Shown in pieces: positions 40,274-49,800 of a DNA stretch of 64,000 bases. A program made the translations under genes and the position numbers. The DNA comes from Streptomyces spirodelae (lineage in GTDB: Bacteria; Actinomycetota; Actinomycetes; Streptomycetales; Streptomycetaceae), in NCBI RefSeq assembly GCF_017676385.1, contig NZ_JAFFZN010000003.1:328646-392645 (forward strand). Direction: 5' to 3'. Numbering within the stretch: the first letter of the stretch is position 1; each line of letters opens with the position of its first letter. Below the pieces are notes generated by a model, which ran no database searches, was not told where the DNA came from, and saw nothing but the letters and a program-made list of their open reading frames with translations.

Positions 40274-43200
40274 GTGACGTCCACCGATGCCACCAACCCG
40301 GCGGCGGGCGAGCCGCCCGAGCGGTTCGAGCGCTGGCGCGCCAACTGGCCCGACGTCTGGGTCGGTCCGCACAGCGAGCCCGTTGAAGGCCAGCTCGAAC
40401 TCAGCCTGGACGGCGAGGACACCCCGCCCCGGCAGTCCCCCGAGCGGAACGAGACGGACACAGCTGCGGCCCGTCACCCCGCCACCGCCGACCTGCCGCG
40501 CCAGCAGTCCGAGACCGCACCCGCCGACCTCGATACGTACGAGAACGGACGCGTACCGGGGCAACCGGTCGGTCAACCGGTGGGTCAACCGGTCGGACAG
40601 GGTGAGCCGCAGACGACCTGCGAACAGGGCGGTGGCGTCGGCGTCGCCGCGGACGCGGAACCGAAGCCCTCCGACGACCCTGGAACCCCCCGTCGGGACG
40701 GACGACAGGATGAACGGCGGGAGGTGTGGCAGGAGGCGCCGACCGTACCTGTCGTACCCGCCGTACCCGCTTACGCGTTCGCGTCCGAACCCGCCTGGGA
40801 CGACGGGGTCATCGCTCGCAGGGCACGCGTCGAGCACGCCGACCACGGCGCACCGTACGCGGAGCACGGCACGCACGCGGAGCACGCCGATCAGCCCCCC
40901 GAGCACGGCACGCAGAGGGAGCCCTCCGGCCAGGGGGCGTACACGGAACGCGTAGAGCATGGCGGCTACGCGGCGCGCACGGAGCACGACGGTTACGCGG
41001 AACCCCCCGAACAGCACAGCTACGCGGGGCCCGCCGAGCGCCACAGCTACGCGGAGCCGGCTGAGCACCACAGCTACGCGGAGCCGGCTGAGCGCCACAG
41101 CTACGCGGAGCCGGCTGAGCACCACAGCTACCCGGAGCCCGCTGAGCATGCTGCCGTCCCGGATGAGGAGTTCCGGGCGCCGAATCCGCGGGGGCCAGCC
41201 CCGGAGACGGACCCCTCGGAGCGGGGAGCGGACCACCCCAGGCCCGGTTTCGCCCCCACCTCGCCCTGGAGCGGCACCCCCTGGCCGAACCCCTCGCAGG
41301 ACACCGTTCCAGAAGCCGCACATCAGGGCGTCGAAAAGGACGTCACACAGGAAGCACACCGGGCCGCTGCACAGGACGTCGGTCCGGTCGAGCGAACAGA
41401 GGCGCGAGGAGGCGAGGCACAGGCAGGCGAGGCACAGGCAGGCGACGAGCAGGCAGGCGACGCGCAGTCAGGCGACGCGCAGTCAGGCGAGGCGCAGGGA
41501 GCCGTGCGAACTGCCGAAGCCACTGCGGAAACCGCTCACCCCAGGAGCGTCGAACGGGACATCTGTCGCGACCTGCGCAGGGACATCCGCAGGGACCCCC
41601 GCTGTGACGCGGGAGAGAACGTGCTGCGGCAGCGACTCGCCGCGCTGAGCGAACTCGTCGGACTGTCCCGCACCAGGCTCGATGCCGAGGTGCTCGCGGA
41701 AGCGGGGAAGGTACTGGACGAGGCGGCCGCCCGCAGAGGGCTGCCCCGTTCCTACACGACGGTCGCTCTGGCGGGTGCGACAGGCAGCGGAAAGTCTTCC
41801 CTGTTCAACGCTCTGACAGGGGGGCGGCTCTCGGAGGTCGGGATGCGCCGCCCCACGACCGCGGCACCGGTGGCCTGCACCTGGGAGGCGGGACGGTACA
41901 GCGACGGCGGGCCGGACGGACTCCTGGACAGGCTGGGCATTCCGCAGCACGCACGTCACCGTACGCACGACGGCACACTGAGCGGCCTCATCCTGGTCGA
42001 CCTGCCCGACCACGACTCCGTCGCACCTGGGCACCGCGAACAGGTCGACAGGATGCTGGAACTGGTCGATGCGGTGGTGTGGGTGGTCGACCCGGAGAAG
42101 TACGCCGACGCGCTGCTGCACGAGGGCTATCTGCGCAGACTCGCCGGACACGCCGAGGTCACGTTCTTCGTCCTCAACCAGACGGACCGGCTCACCCGGC
42201 ACGCCGTCGACGCGGTCCTGGACGACCTGCGGCGGCTGCTGGACGAGGACGGAATGGCGCTGGGCGAGCACGGTGAGCCGGGCGCGGTCGTCCTGTCCGC
42301 CTCCTCCCTCACCCACGAGGGCATCGACGTACTGCGGGAGGAACTGGGCGAGTTCGTCGCGCAGCAGCGCGCTGCCGTCCTGCGGCTGACCGCCGACCTG
42401 GACCGTGCCATGGAGCGGCTGCACCCCGTCTACGTCGAGCCGGGGCCCGGTATCGAGGAGGGACCCATCGGGCTGACGGAGCACGCACGGGAGGACTTCG
42501 AGGACCGCCTCGCCGTCGCCGTGGGCGCGGCCGCCGCCGGGCAGGCAGCCGAACGGGCGTGGCTGCGCCAGGCCGAGCACTCTTCCGGCATCCCCTGGGT
42601 GCGTGCACTGCGCTGGTACGCCTCCAGGCCGACCCAGGAGAGGGAACCGGCCGAGCCGTCCCAGGAGAGGGACGAGCCGTCGCAGACGGCTGCGGGGGAG
42701 CGGGTGGAGACCGTCGGCGCCCCGTCCTCGGCCCGCCGTGGAACGCTGCAGCAGCCGCTGGCCGCCCGGCCGGTGGTGGCGCAAGCCGTACGGGAGTTGG
42801 CGGACGCGGCGGCGAGCGGGCTCCCCGGCCCCTGGGCGCGCACCGTACGGGAGTCGGCGCGGCGCGGCGCCGCCGGGCTGCCCGAGGTGTTGGACGAGGT
42901 CATGGAGGCGTGTGCCTCCGGTCCCGAGGCGGCGAGCACGGCGGCGGTCACGGCGTCCATGACGGACGTCGCCCTGGGGATGGATGCCGCCTCGCCGTCG
43001 AGGGCCGCCACGCCCGCAGCCGCAGCCGCAGCCGCAGCCACAGCTACGGCGGGTGTGCCGACCGTGCCCAGCCAGCAGCCCTCTGCCGAAGTATCGGCCG
43101 GCTGGAGCGGCGGTTACGAGCAGCGGGCGGACGGCGCCACCCTCCCCGGGCCGGGAGGTGCGCTGTCGGAGGCGGCCGCCGGGGCGGCGGGTGCCCCGGT

Positions 43201-44224
43201 GGCGGCATCGGCGCACGTACCGGACCAGCCGCCGTACAGCACCGGCGTCGGCGCGGGCCATGATGCGGGTACGGGCGCGGGCCCGGGCACGGGCGAGCAT
43301 GCGGAGTCGAGTGCGGCGGCGGGCGCGCACTGGGGCGCGGGCGCGAGCAGACGTGTCGGCGGGGCGCTGGCCCGGGTGCCGCGCCCGACCTGGCACACCG
43401 CGGCTCTCGCCGGCCAGTGGCTGCTGTTCGCCCTCCAGGCGGTGGGAGCCGTCTGGGCGGTGGTGGTCGTGGTCCTCGCAGGCGGAGTCGACCGGACGGT
43501 GCTGCTGCCCGGAGCGTTCTTCGTGACGGCCACTCTGGCGGGTCCGGTACTCGCGTGGGCGTGCCGCAGGGCCGCGCGTGGACCTGCGCGGACATACGGG
43601 CTGGAGGAAGAGCGCAGGCTGCGCCAGCTGGCCGCGTGCTGCGGCCGGACCCGGGTGCTGGAGCCGGTGGCCGCCGAACTGCTGCGGTACCGGCAGGTGC
43701 GCGAGCAGTACGCGGTCGCGGCCGGTGCGGTGGGAACCGCCGTGCCGGAGCAGCCGGTGGACGGCGGCGGAACCGTGGGAGCGGCAGGGGCTGTGGGAGC
43801 CCCGGGAGCCGCAGGAGCGGCAGGGGCCGCGGGGGTTGCGGGAGCCGCCGAAGTCGCCGAGGCCGTGGGCGCGCTGGATGCCGCGGCCGCGGCCGTCGCG
43901 GCTGCCGCGGGCGACATGGCCGCGGGGGGCGCGGGCACCGCGAGCACGGCTGGTGCTGTGGGCACGGCGGGCACGGTCGGCACGGCGAGTGGGACCGGCA
44001 CGGCAGCCGGAGTGACGGGTGGTGCGGGCGCGGGTGCGGGCACAGCGGGCGCATGCATCACAGGAGCTACGGAAGTCACAGGAGCAACTGGTGCCACAGG
44101 TCCGGCGGGTGCCGTCGCGGAGACGGGCGCGGTGCGGGTCGCCGGGGAGGCGGGCGGCGCGCCGGTGCACCCCGGGAATGAATCACCCACAGGAGTGACC
44201 GAGTTGTGCACAACCTCCGAGTAA
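40274..44224 (+). CDS. dynB: Dynamin-like GTPase DynB with membrane segments
   Basis: 1316 residues from GTG 40274 (GGAGAG 9 nt upstream); GTG 40265, overlapping the dynA stop, is the alternative. A roughly 490-residue disordered N-terminus contains tandem repeats. A GTPase domain follows (P-loop GATGSGKSSLFN with K507, DLPDHDS with D576, LNQTD near 635-638). Two membrane helices lie at about residues 1043-1103 (WLLFALQAVGAVWAVVVVVL; LLPGAFFVTATLAGPVLAW). A very Ala/Gly-rich tail ends the protein. In S. venezuelae DynB anchors the DynAB complex at sporulation septa. This protein is much longer than the catalytic core requires because of repeats. Confidence 0.82.
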   Translation: MTSTDATNPAAGEPPERFERWRANWPDVWVGPHSEPVEGQLELSLDGEDTPPRQSPERNETDTAAARHPATADLPRQQSETAPADLDTYENGRVPGQPVGQPVGQPVGQGEPQTTCEQGGGVGVAADAEPKPSDDPGTPRRDGRQDERREVWQEAPTVPVVPAVPAYAFASEPAWDDGVIARRARVEHADHGAPYAEHGTHAEHADQPPEHGTQREPSGQGAYTERVEHGGYAARTEHDGYAEPPEQHSYAGPAERHSYAEPAEHHSYAEPAERHSYAEPAEHHSYPEPAEHAAVPDEEFRAPNPRGPAPETDPSERGADHPRPGFAPTSPWSGTPWPNPSQDTVPEAAHQGVEKDVTQEAHRAAAQDVGPVERTEARGGEAQAGEAQAGDEQAGDAQSGDAQSGEAQGAVRTAEATAETAHPRSVERDICRDLRRDIRRDPRCDAGENVLRQRLAALSELVGLSRTRLDAEVLAEAGKVLDEAAARRGLPRSYTTVALAGATGSGKSSLFNALTGGRLSEVGMRRPTTAAPVACTWEAGRYSDGGPDGLLDRLGIPQHARHRTHDGTLSGLILVDLPDHDSVAPGHREQVDRMLELVDAVVWVVDPEKYADALLHEGYLRRLAGHAEVTFFVLNQTDRLTRHAVDAVLDDLRRLLDEDGMALGEHGEPGAVVLSASSLTHEGIDVLREELGEFVAQQRAAVLRLTADLDRAMERLHPVYVEPGPGIEEGPIGLTEHAREDFEDRLAVAVGAAAAGQAAERAWLRQAEHSSGIPWVRALRWYASRPTQEREPAEPSQERDEPSQTAAGERVETVGAPSSARRGTLQQPLAARPVVAQAVRELADAAASGLPGPWARTVRESARRGAAGLPEVLDEVMEACASGPEAASTAAVTASMTDVALGMDAASPSRAATPAAAAAAAATATAGVPTVPSQQPSAEVSAGWSGGYEQRADGATLPGPGGALSEAAAGAAGAPVAASAHVPDQPPYSTGVGAGHDAGTGAGPGTGEHAESSAAAGAHWGAGASRRVGGALARVPRPTWHTAALAGQWLLFALQAVGAVWAVVVVVLAGGVDRTVLLPGAFFVTATLAGPVLAWACRRAARGPARTYGLEEERRLRQLAACCGRTRVLEPVAAELLRYRQVREQYAVAAGAVGTAVPEQPVDGGGTVGAAGAVGAPGAAGAAGAAGVAGAAEVAEAVGALDAAAAAVAAAAGDMAAGGAGTASTAGAVGTAGTVGTASGTGTAAGVTGGAGAGAGTAGACITGATEVTGATGATGPAGAVAETGAVRVAGEAGGAPVHPGNESPTGVTELCTTSE
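41015..41149 (+). repeat. 27-bp tandem repeat in dynB (HSYAEPAEH/R)
   Basis: Five near-identical 27-bp units encoding HSYAEPAEH or HSYAEPAER, with more degenerate units upstream (HGGYAARTE, HDGYAEPPE). A likely copy-number-variable disordered spacer. Confidence 0.85.
41410..41502 (+). repeat. 15-bp tandem repeat in dynB (AQAGE/AQSGD)
   Basis: Six or so 15-bp units encoding AQAGE, EQAGD and AQSGD, using A-ending codons (GCA, TCA) unlike the rest of the gene, which suggests recent slippage expansion. Confidence 0.8.
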
Positions 44225-44342
44225 TCCACAGCTGAGAATTTCTTCCCCCACTCCCTCGCTTCCGCCCCCACTCTGGAATCCGCACGGGACACCGACGCGG
44301 TGTCCCGAGGCAGCAACCGGCTGCGGCCCGGGGGAGGTCCGG

Positions 44343-44903
44343 ATGAACGAGACGTATGTGACGGTGACGGGAAACGTGGCGACGAAGGTCGACCACTGGA
44401 CATCGCAGTCGGGGGTGCCCGTCGCCAGGTTCCGGCTGGCCAGCACCGTCCGGCGGTTCGACAGGCACAAGGATTGCTGGACCGACGCGTCCACCAGCTT
44501 CTACACCGTGTGGGCCTGGCGGGGGCTGGCCACCAATGTGGCCTCCTCCGTGGCGCGCGGCGAACCGGTGGTCGTCAGGGGGCAGTTGCGGATCGTGGAG
44601 GACGAGCGGGAGGGAAGGCGGTATCTGACGGCGGATCTGATGGCCTCGACGGTCGGGCACGACCTGGCGCGGGGAACCTCCGCCTTCGTACGCGTCTCCA
44701 GGATGAACCCGGAGCTGACCCGGGGTCCGGCGCCGGCTTGGCCGCCGGTCGAGACGGCCGGGCTGCCCCCGTTCGGGGCGGCGGGCGACGAGCCGGCCAC
44801 CTCGCCGCGCGGGGCAGCGGCCGGGGCGCCGGTCGAGGTGCCCGACAGGGAGGCGGAAGAGGGAGCGGAAGGAGGCGTTCCAGCTCAGCACGGTGCGTCT
44901 TGA
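44343..44903 (+). CDS. ssbB: Single-stranded DNA-binding protein, SsbB type
   Basis: 186 residues. OB fold: MNETYVTVTGNVATKVDHWTSQSGVPVARFRLAST, FYTVWAWRGLATNVASSV, GEPVVVRGQLRI. The C-terminus lacks the acidic DDxPF tip that recruits repair proteins, as expected for the paralogue SsbB rather than the essential SsbA. S. coelicolor SsbB is tied to chromosome segregation in sporulation, which fits its place after dynAB. GGGGGAGG lies upstream of the ATG. Confidence 0.88.
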   Translation: MNETYVTVTGNVATKVDHWTSQSGVPVARFRLASTVRRFDRHKDCWTDASTSFYTVWAWRGLATNVASSVARGEPVVVRGQLRIVEDEREGRRYLTADLMASTVGHDLARGTSAFVRVSRMNPELTRGPAPAWPPVETAGLPPFGAAGDEPATSPRGAAAGAPVEVPDREAEEGAEGGVPAQHGAS

Positions 44904-45096
44904 TCGTCCCGGTCCGCCGGATTCGGCGATAACGATTGCGAGTCGGAATGTGTGGCCACCGTGAATCATGGGGATTGCGCGCCGTTCCCCTCCTTACGAT
45001 CCCACCCGTATTGACCAGGGGGTTCAGAGCTTTGCGGTGGACCAGCGGCACGTGGGCGACGCGGCCGGGGGGAGGTTCTGCCAAGAGGGGAAGACC

Positions 45097-46599
45097 ATGA
45101 CTTCTGTACGCGTGCGGGCGGTCCGCCGTCTCACCGTTGTCGCGGCGGCCACCGGGCTGTGTGCGACCGGCGTGGCGGGGAGCGGCGGGCCGGCGGCCGC
45201 AGCCGATGCGGCGACGCGGTCTGCTGCCGCGCCCGCCGCCCAAGGAGCGTTCGCCGGCGGCATACCCGAGCAGCGCAGCGGTGCGATGGCCACGCTCAAC
45301 GGTCTTCGGACCAGCGACCAGGCGGTCGTCACCGTGGGCGGCGAGAAGCAGAAGGTCGGCGCCGGGCTGTTCGAGATGTCCGTCGACGGGGGCGGCACGC
45401 TGCAGACCTACGGGCTCGACGCGCTCAACCCGATACAGGAGCAGTCGCGTTACGCCGAAGGGGAGTGGAAGTCCTCGTCGCTGTCGGGCAACCGCAACGC
45501 CGGGAAGATCCGCTGGATAGTGGAGCACTCCTATCCGCGGCGCAACGACCTCCAGGCGCTGGCGAAGTCAGCGGGTGCCAAGCGGCTCACCCCGCAGACG
45601 GCCGCTGCCGGGACGCAGGTCGCCATCTGGAGGTTCGCCGAGAACGGGGCACGGGGGGTTGTGGGGGATGGGGGGAGGGGGGAGGGCCCCCCGAAGCGCC
45701 CCCTCATCACCGCCGCCGACCCCTCCGCCCAGAAACTCGCCGCCTACTTGGTGAAGAAGGCCCGTTCCATGCGCGAGCCGGGGCCCTCGCTCACGTTCGA
45801 CAAGGCCGAGGTCTCCGGCAAGAGCGGCGAGCGCCCAGGGCCTGTGACGGTCCGCACCAAGGCCGCCGCGGTGAGCGTGGCTCCCGGGCCGCGCGCCGCC
45901 TCCCAGGGGGTACGGATCGTCGACGGGAAGGGCAAGCGGGTCCGCACCGCCCACAACGGGACGAAGCTCTATTTCGCCCTGCCCGAGGGGGTCGAGGCCG
46001 GGAGCGCCTCGCTGACCGCGCAGACGGCCACGAAGGTGCCGGTGGGCCGGGTGCTGACCGGCGCGGGGGAGCGCGGCCGGGGGCAGGCCCAGATCGTCGC
46101 CGGGTCGAGCCAGTCCACCGTCTCCGCGACCGCCGCCGTCAACTGGGCCGCACGCGGACCGCTGCCCGCCACCACCGCTTCGGAGAACTGCGACGGGTCC
46201 GGGGTGGACATCACCGTCCTCAACAGCGGTGACACCGCCTTCCCGCTGCGCGTCGGCAAGCAGCGGGAGGACATCGCGAAGGGCAAGCGCGGGACGGTGA
46301 CGGTACCGGTGGCCGAGGACCAGCCGTACCGGATTCCGGTGCGCGGGCCCAACGGGTACGCGAAGACGTTCAGCGGTGTCCTGGACTGCACGACCTCCGC
46401 CGCCGGGGGCGGGCTCACCCAGCAGAAGGCGGCCGCGACGGTGGAGCGGCCCGCGACGGTCGGCGGGGGAGCCGCAGCGGCGGGGACGGGCGACCTGGCC
46501 GAGACGGGCGGTGGCGGAACCCGGCTGTTCACGGCCCTGGCGATCGGTCTCCTCGCCGTGGGGGTGACCACCCTCCGTATCCTGCGCCGCCGCCACTGA
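45097..46599 (+). CDS. Secreted TQxA/LAxTG sortase-anchored surface protein (degenerate thioester domain)
   Basis: 500 residues; ATG 45097 with AGAGGGG upstream. The signal peptide (VRRLTVVAAATGLCATGVAGSGGPAAAA) is followed by a thioester-type domain (AGLFEMSVDGGGTLQTYGLDALNPIQ ... GTQVAIWRF with the TQxA motif). The C-terminal sorting signal is LAETG, a hydrophobic stretch (LFTALAIGLLAVGVTTL) and RILRRRH, fitting class E sortase. In relatives the segment reads TYCID; here Cys is replaced by Gly, so the Cys-Gln crosslink probably cannot form. Cell-wall attached; ligand unknown. Confidence 0.88.
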   Translation: MTSVRVRAVRRLTVVAAATGLCATGVAGSGGPAAAADAATRSAAAPAAQGAFAGGIPEQRSGAMATLNGLRTSDQAVVTVGGEKQKVGAGLFEMSVDGGGTLQTYGLDALNPIQEQSRYAEGEWKSSSLSGNRNAGKIRWIVEHSYPRRNDLQALAKSAGAKRLTPQTAAAGTQVAIWRFAENGARGVVGDGGRGEGPPKRPLITAADPSAQKLAAYLVKKARSMREPGPSLTFDKAEVSGKSGERPGPVTVRTKAAAVSVAPGPRAASQGVRIVDGKGKRVRTAHNGTKLYFALPEGVEAGSASLTAQTATKVPVGRVLTGAGERGRGQAQIVAGSSQSTVSATAAVNWAARGPLPATTASENCDGSGVDITVLNSGDTAFPLRVGKQREDIAKGKRGTVTVPVAEDQPYRIPVRGPNGYAKTFSGVLDCTTSAAGGGLTQQKAAATVERPATVGGGAAAAGTGDLAETGGGGTRLFTALAIGLLAVGVTTLRILRRRH

Positions 46600-46994
46600 C
46601 AGCAGCGGCCCGCCCTGTCCCACCGCCCAGTGGCGGGAGTACGACCGAAGCACTGTGACGGGAGCTCGACGGAATGTGACGGACTGCTGCTCCGGGCCGC
46701 GTCCGTCACCCCTTCCGCACCGTCTCGGCGCACCTCGCACCGTCTCCGCGCACTCCCGAGCCGTCTCCGCGCAGCGCCGGGAGCGGCCAGCGGACCCTTC
46801 CCGGCGCCGAGCCCCGGTGGCTGTTCCCGGCCCCCGGCCCAGATGCGGTTTCCGGGGCGGGGCCCCGGTGCGGCAAGATGGGGTGCGTATGCCTTACGTG
46901 GTGCGGCCGCACTTCAACCCGCGGCGCGCTGCCGCATGACGACCCGCGCGGCCTGGCCGCGTACGACTACCTACAGATTGCCGGACGGTTCCTC
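46600..46994. other. Intergenic region with 20-bp tandem repeats
   Basis: About 395 bases upstream of ettA, containing three 20-bp units (46717-46736, 46737-46756, 46757-46776; pattern GCACCGTCTCSGCGCACYYC) and GC-rich runs. No supported gene. Confidence 0.6.
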
Positions 46995-48659
46995 TTGGCT
47001 GAGTACATCTACACCATGCGCAAGGCGCGCAAGGCGCACGGCGACAAGGTGATCCTCGACGACGTCACCTTGAGCTTCCTGCCCGGCGCGAAGATCGGTG
47101 TCGTGGGCCCCAACGGCGCGGGCAAGTCCACCGTGCTCAAGATCATGGCGGGTCTGGAGCAGCCCTCCAACGGTGACGCCATGCTGTCGCCGGGCTACAG
47201 CGTGGGCATCCTGCTGCAGGAGCCGCCGCTGGACGAGTCCAAGACGGTGCTGGAGAACGTCCAGGACGGTGTCGCGGAAACGAAGCAGCAGCTCGACAGG
47301 TTCAACGAGATCGCCGAGCAGATGGCGACCGAGTACACCGACGAGCTGATGGAGGAGATGGGCAAGCTCCAGGAGAAGCTCGACCACGCGAACGCCTGGG
47401 ATCTGGACGCGCAGCTGGAGCAGGCCATGGACGCGCTGGGCTGCCCGCCCGGCGACTGGCCGGTCACCAACCTCTCCGGTGGTGAGAAGCGCCGCGTCGC
47501 GCTGTGCAAGCTGCTGCTGGAGCAGCCCGACCTGCTGCTGCTGGACGAGCCGACCAACCACCTGGACGCCGAGTCGGTGCAGTGGCTGGAGCAGCACCTG
47601 GCGAAGTACCCGGGCACCGTGGTGGCCATCACCCACGACCGGTACTTCCTGGACAACGTGGCCGGCTGGATCATGGAGCTGGACCGCGGCCGGGCCATCG
47701 GCTACGAGGGGAACTACTCCACCTACCTGGAGAAGAAGCAGGCCCGCCTCAAGGTCGAGGGGCAGAAGGACGCCAAGCGCCAGAAGCGCCTCAAGGAGGA
47801 GCTGGAGTGGGTCCGCTCCAACGCCAAGGGGCGGCAGGCCAAGTCCCGCGCCCGGCTGACCCGCTACGAGGAGATGGCGGCCGAGGCGGAGAAGACGCGG
47901 AAGCTGGACTTCGAGGAGATCCAGATCCCGCCGGGCCCGCGGCTGGGCAATGTCGTGGTGGAGGTCGAGAACCTGCACAAGGCGTTCGGTGACAAGGTAC
48001 TCATCGACGACCTGTCCTTCTCGCTGCCGCGCAACGGCATCGTCGGTGTGATCGGTCCGAACGGCGCGGGCAAGACCACCCTGTTCAAGATGATCCAGGG
48101 GCTGGAGGAGGCCGACTCGGGCACCATCAAGGTGGGCGACACGGTCAAGATCTCCTACGTGGACCAGAGCCGCGCCAACATCGACCCGAAGAAGACGCTG
48201 TGGGCGGTCGTCTCCGACGAGCTGGACTACATCAACGTCGGCCAGGTCGAGATGCCCTCGCGCGCCTATGTGAGCGCGTTCGGGTTCAAGGGCCCGGACC
48301 AGCAGAAGCCCGCCGGTGTGCTCTCCGGCGGTGAGCGCAACCGGCTGAACCTGGCGCTCACCCTCAAGCAGGGCGGCAATCTGCTGCTGCTGGACGAGCC
48401 GACCAACGACCTGGACGTGGAGACGCTCTCCTCGCTGGAGAACGCGCTGCTCGACTTCCCGGGCTGCGCCGTGGTCGTCTCCCACGACCGCTGGTTCCTG
48501 GACCGGGTGGCCACCCACATCCTCGCCTACGAGGGCGAGAGCAAGTGGTTCTGGTTCGAGGGCAACTTCGAGTCGTACGAGAAGAACAAGATCGAGCGGC
48601 TGGGTCCGGACGCGGCGCGTCCGCACCGGGCGACGTACAAGAAGCTCACCCGGAGCTGA
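46995..48659 (+). CDS. ettA: Energy-dependent translational throttle protein EttA (ABC-F)
   Basis: 554 residues from TTG 46995, giving the conserved family N-terminus (M)AEYIYTMRKARKAHGDKVILDDVTL. Two ABC domains: Walker A GPNGAGKSTVLK and GPNGAGKTTLFK; signatures NLSGGEKRRVALCKLL and LSGGERNRLNLALTL; Walker B LLLLDEPTNHLD and LLLLDEPTNDLD. The linker between them (KKQARLKVEGQKDAKRQKRLKEELEW) is the P-site tRNA interaction motif region. EttA binds the ribosomal E site and gates the first elongation step according to ATP level. Confidence 0.95.
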   Translation: MAEYIYTMRKARKAHGDKVILDDVTLSFLPGAKIGVVGPNGAGKSTVLKIMAGLEQPSNGDAMLSPGYSVGILLQEPPLDESKTVLENVQDGVAETKQQLDRFNEIAEQMATEYTDELMEEMGKLQEKLDHANAWDLDAQLEQAMDALGCPPGDWPVTNLSGGEKRRVALCKLLLEQPDLLLLDEPTNHLDAESVQWLEQHLAKYPGTVVAITHDRYFLDNVAGWIMELDRGRAIGYEGNYSTYLEKKQARLKVEGQKDAKRQKRLKEELEWVRSNAKGRQAKSRARLTRYEEMAAEAEKTRKLDFEEIQIPPGPRLGNVVVEVENLHKAFGDKVLIDDLSFSLPRNGIVGVIGPNGAGKTTLFKMIQGLEEADSGTIKVGDTVKISYVDQSRANIDPKKTLWAVVSDELDYINVGQVEMPSRAYVSAFGFKGPDQQKPAGVLSGGERNRLNLALTLKQGGNLLLLDEPTNDLDVETLSSLENALLDFPGCAVVVSHDRWFLDRVATHILAYEGESKWFWFEGNFESYEKNKIERLGPDAARPHRATYKKLTRS

Positions 48660-48663
48660 GCGG

Positions 48664-49089
48664 GTGCGGCACAGCTACCGGTGCCCGCTGCGCTGGTCGG
48701 ACATGGACGCCTTCGGGCACGTCAACAACGCGGTCTACCTCCGGTATCTGGAGGAGGCCCGGATCGATTTCCTGACCCGGGCCGCGCGTCGGACGGACCC
48801 GGAGGCGTTCACCGGCGGCACCGTCGTCGCCCGGCACGAGATCGACTATCTGCGGCAGCTCGTCCACCAGGCCGACCCGGTGACGGTGCAGCTGTGGGTG
48901 GAGAAGCTGACTGCCGCTTCGGTCACGTTCGGCTATGAGATCACGGACGAGGCGGCCGAGTCGGGCCCGTATGTGCGGGCGCGGACGGTCGTGGTTCCGT
49001 ACAACCTGAAGGAGGGCCATCTGCGGCGGTTGTCGGCGGCCGAGCGCTCCTTCCTGGAGGGCTATTTCGATGACAGCCACAGCGGCTGA
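48664..49089 (+). CDS. Acyl-CoA thioesterase, hotdog fold (4HBT)
   Basis: 141 residues from GTG 48664, 4 nt after the ettA stop. The 4HBT signature is clear: RWSDMDAFGHVNNAVYLRYLEEARIDFL (catalytic Asp in SDMDAFGHVNN), then VVARHEIDYLRQLVHQADPVTVQLW. It hydrolyses acyl-CoA thioesters; substrate unknown. Its coupling to ettA is conserved in Streptomyces as far as I recall. Its 3' end overlaps the next gene by 20 bp. Confidence 0.92.
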   Translation: MRHSYRCPLRWSDMDAFGHVNNAVYLRYLEEARIDFLTRAARRTDPEAFTGGTVVARHEIDYLRQLVHQADPVTVQLWVEKLTAASVTFGYEITDEAAESGPYVRARTVVVPYNLKEGHLRRLSAAERSFLEGYFDDSHSG

Positions 49090-49744
49090 CCGGCTCGTCT
49101 TCGCCGACCCTGGGGAGGCGGCGGGGCTGGCCGCCTTCCTGGAGCGGCTGGTGCGCTGGGAGAAGAACGCCGCCGTGCGCATCCAGGCGGGCGGCGGCGT
49201 GGCTGCGGTGTTCGCCAAACCCGCCCGGTTCGAGGTGCTCGCCGTGCGGACGGGCAGGCTGCTGGAGCCGGTCGAGCTGGATGTGACGGTGGCGGCCGGT
49301 GAACTGCTGGAGCTGGTCGAGGAGGAGCGGGAGGCCGTCGGCGTGCCGAAGGCCGTCACCGGGCCGTCCTGGGCGGGCGTGCTGCCGCCGCGCGGCGGCT
49401 GGCAGGAGTTCGCCCGGGTGCCGGTGGACGCGGTGGGCTCGGTGGCTGCCGCCGCAGTCGGCGAGTTCCGCGAACGGGCCGAGAAGCTGCCGCCCGAGCG
49501 GCGCGGCAGGCAGACGCTGGACGCACTCGCCGAGGAGATCTGGTCCCGTCCGCTGGGGCGTACGCGGCTGCCGTTGCGGGCTGCGCACGCGGCGCACGCG
49601 CTCGGGTTTCTGCGCGGCACGGAGCCTGCGGTGCTGCTGGAGTCCGGCGCCTGGCTGCGGCTGCGGACGGCGTACGGCTCGGTGGCCGTACGGCGCCGTG
49701 AGCGCCCGGGTGCGGGCGGGGGCCTGAGCGTCACTCCGGTGTGA
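49070..49744 (+). CDS. Conserved hypothetical protein
   Basis: 224 residues from ATG 49070, overlapping the thioesterase gene by 20 bp, so translationally coupled. No signal peptide or membrane segment. Notable conserved-looking parts are LAAFLERLVRWEKNAAVRIQ, GPSWAGVLPPRGGWQEFARVP and HAAHALGFLRG. I recognise only that similar proteins follow the thioesterase in other actinobacteria; no function is known to me. Closed by a strong bidirectional terminator. Confidence 0.85.
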   Translation: MTATAADRLVFADPGEAAGLAAFLERLVRWEKNAAVRIQAGGGVAAVFAKPARFEVLAVRTGRLLEPVELDVTVAAGELLELVEEEREAVGVPKAVTGPSWAGVLPPRGGWQEFARVPVDAVGSVAAAAVGEFRERAEKLPPERRGRQTLDALAEEIWSRPLGRTRLPLRAAHAAHALGFLRGTEPAVLLESGAWLRLRTAYGSVAVRRRERPGAGGGLSVTPV

Positions 49745-49800
49745 GAGCGTCCGGGGCGACGCGCAGGGGCTCCGGCGCCTGACTTACGCGGCGCAGAGGC

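Noticed and set aside
41015..41149. Regular 27-bp repeats that might suggest a CRISPR array
   Set aside because: Units are contiguous with no spacers and remain in frame inside dynB.
44182..44232. Cluster resembling DnaA boxes (TTGTGCACA and TAATCCACA, plus a GTTGTGCACAAC palindrome) at the end of dynB
   Set aside because: Each differs from TTGTCCACA by one or two bases, there are only a few, part is inside coding sequence, and no dnaA or dnaN is nearby; not an origin.
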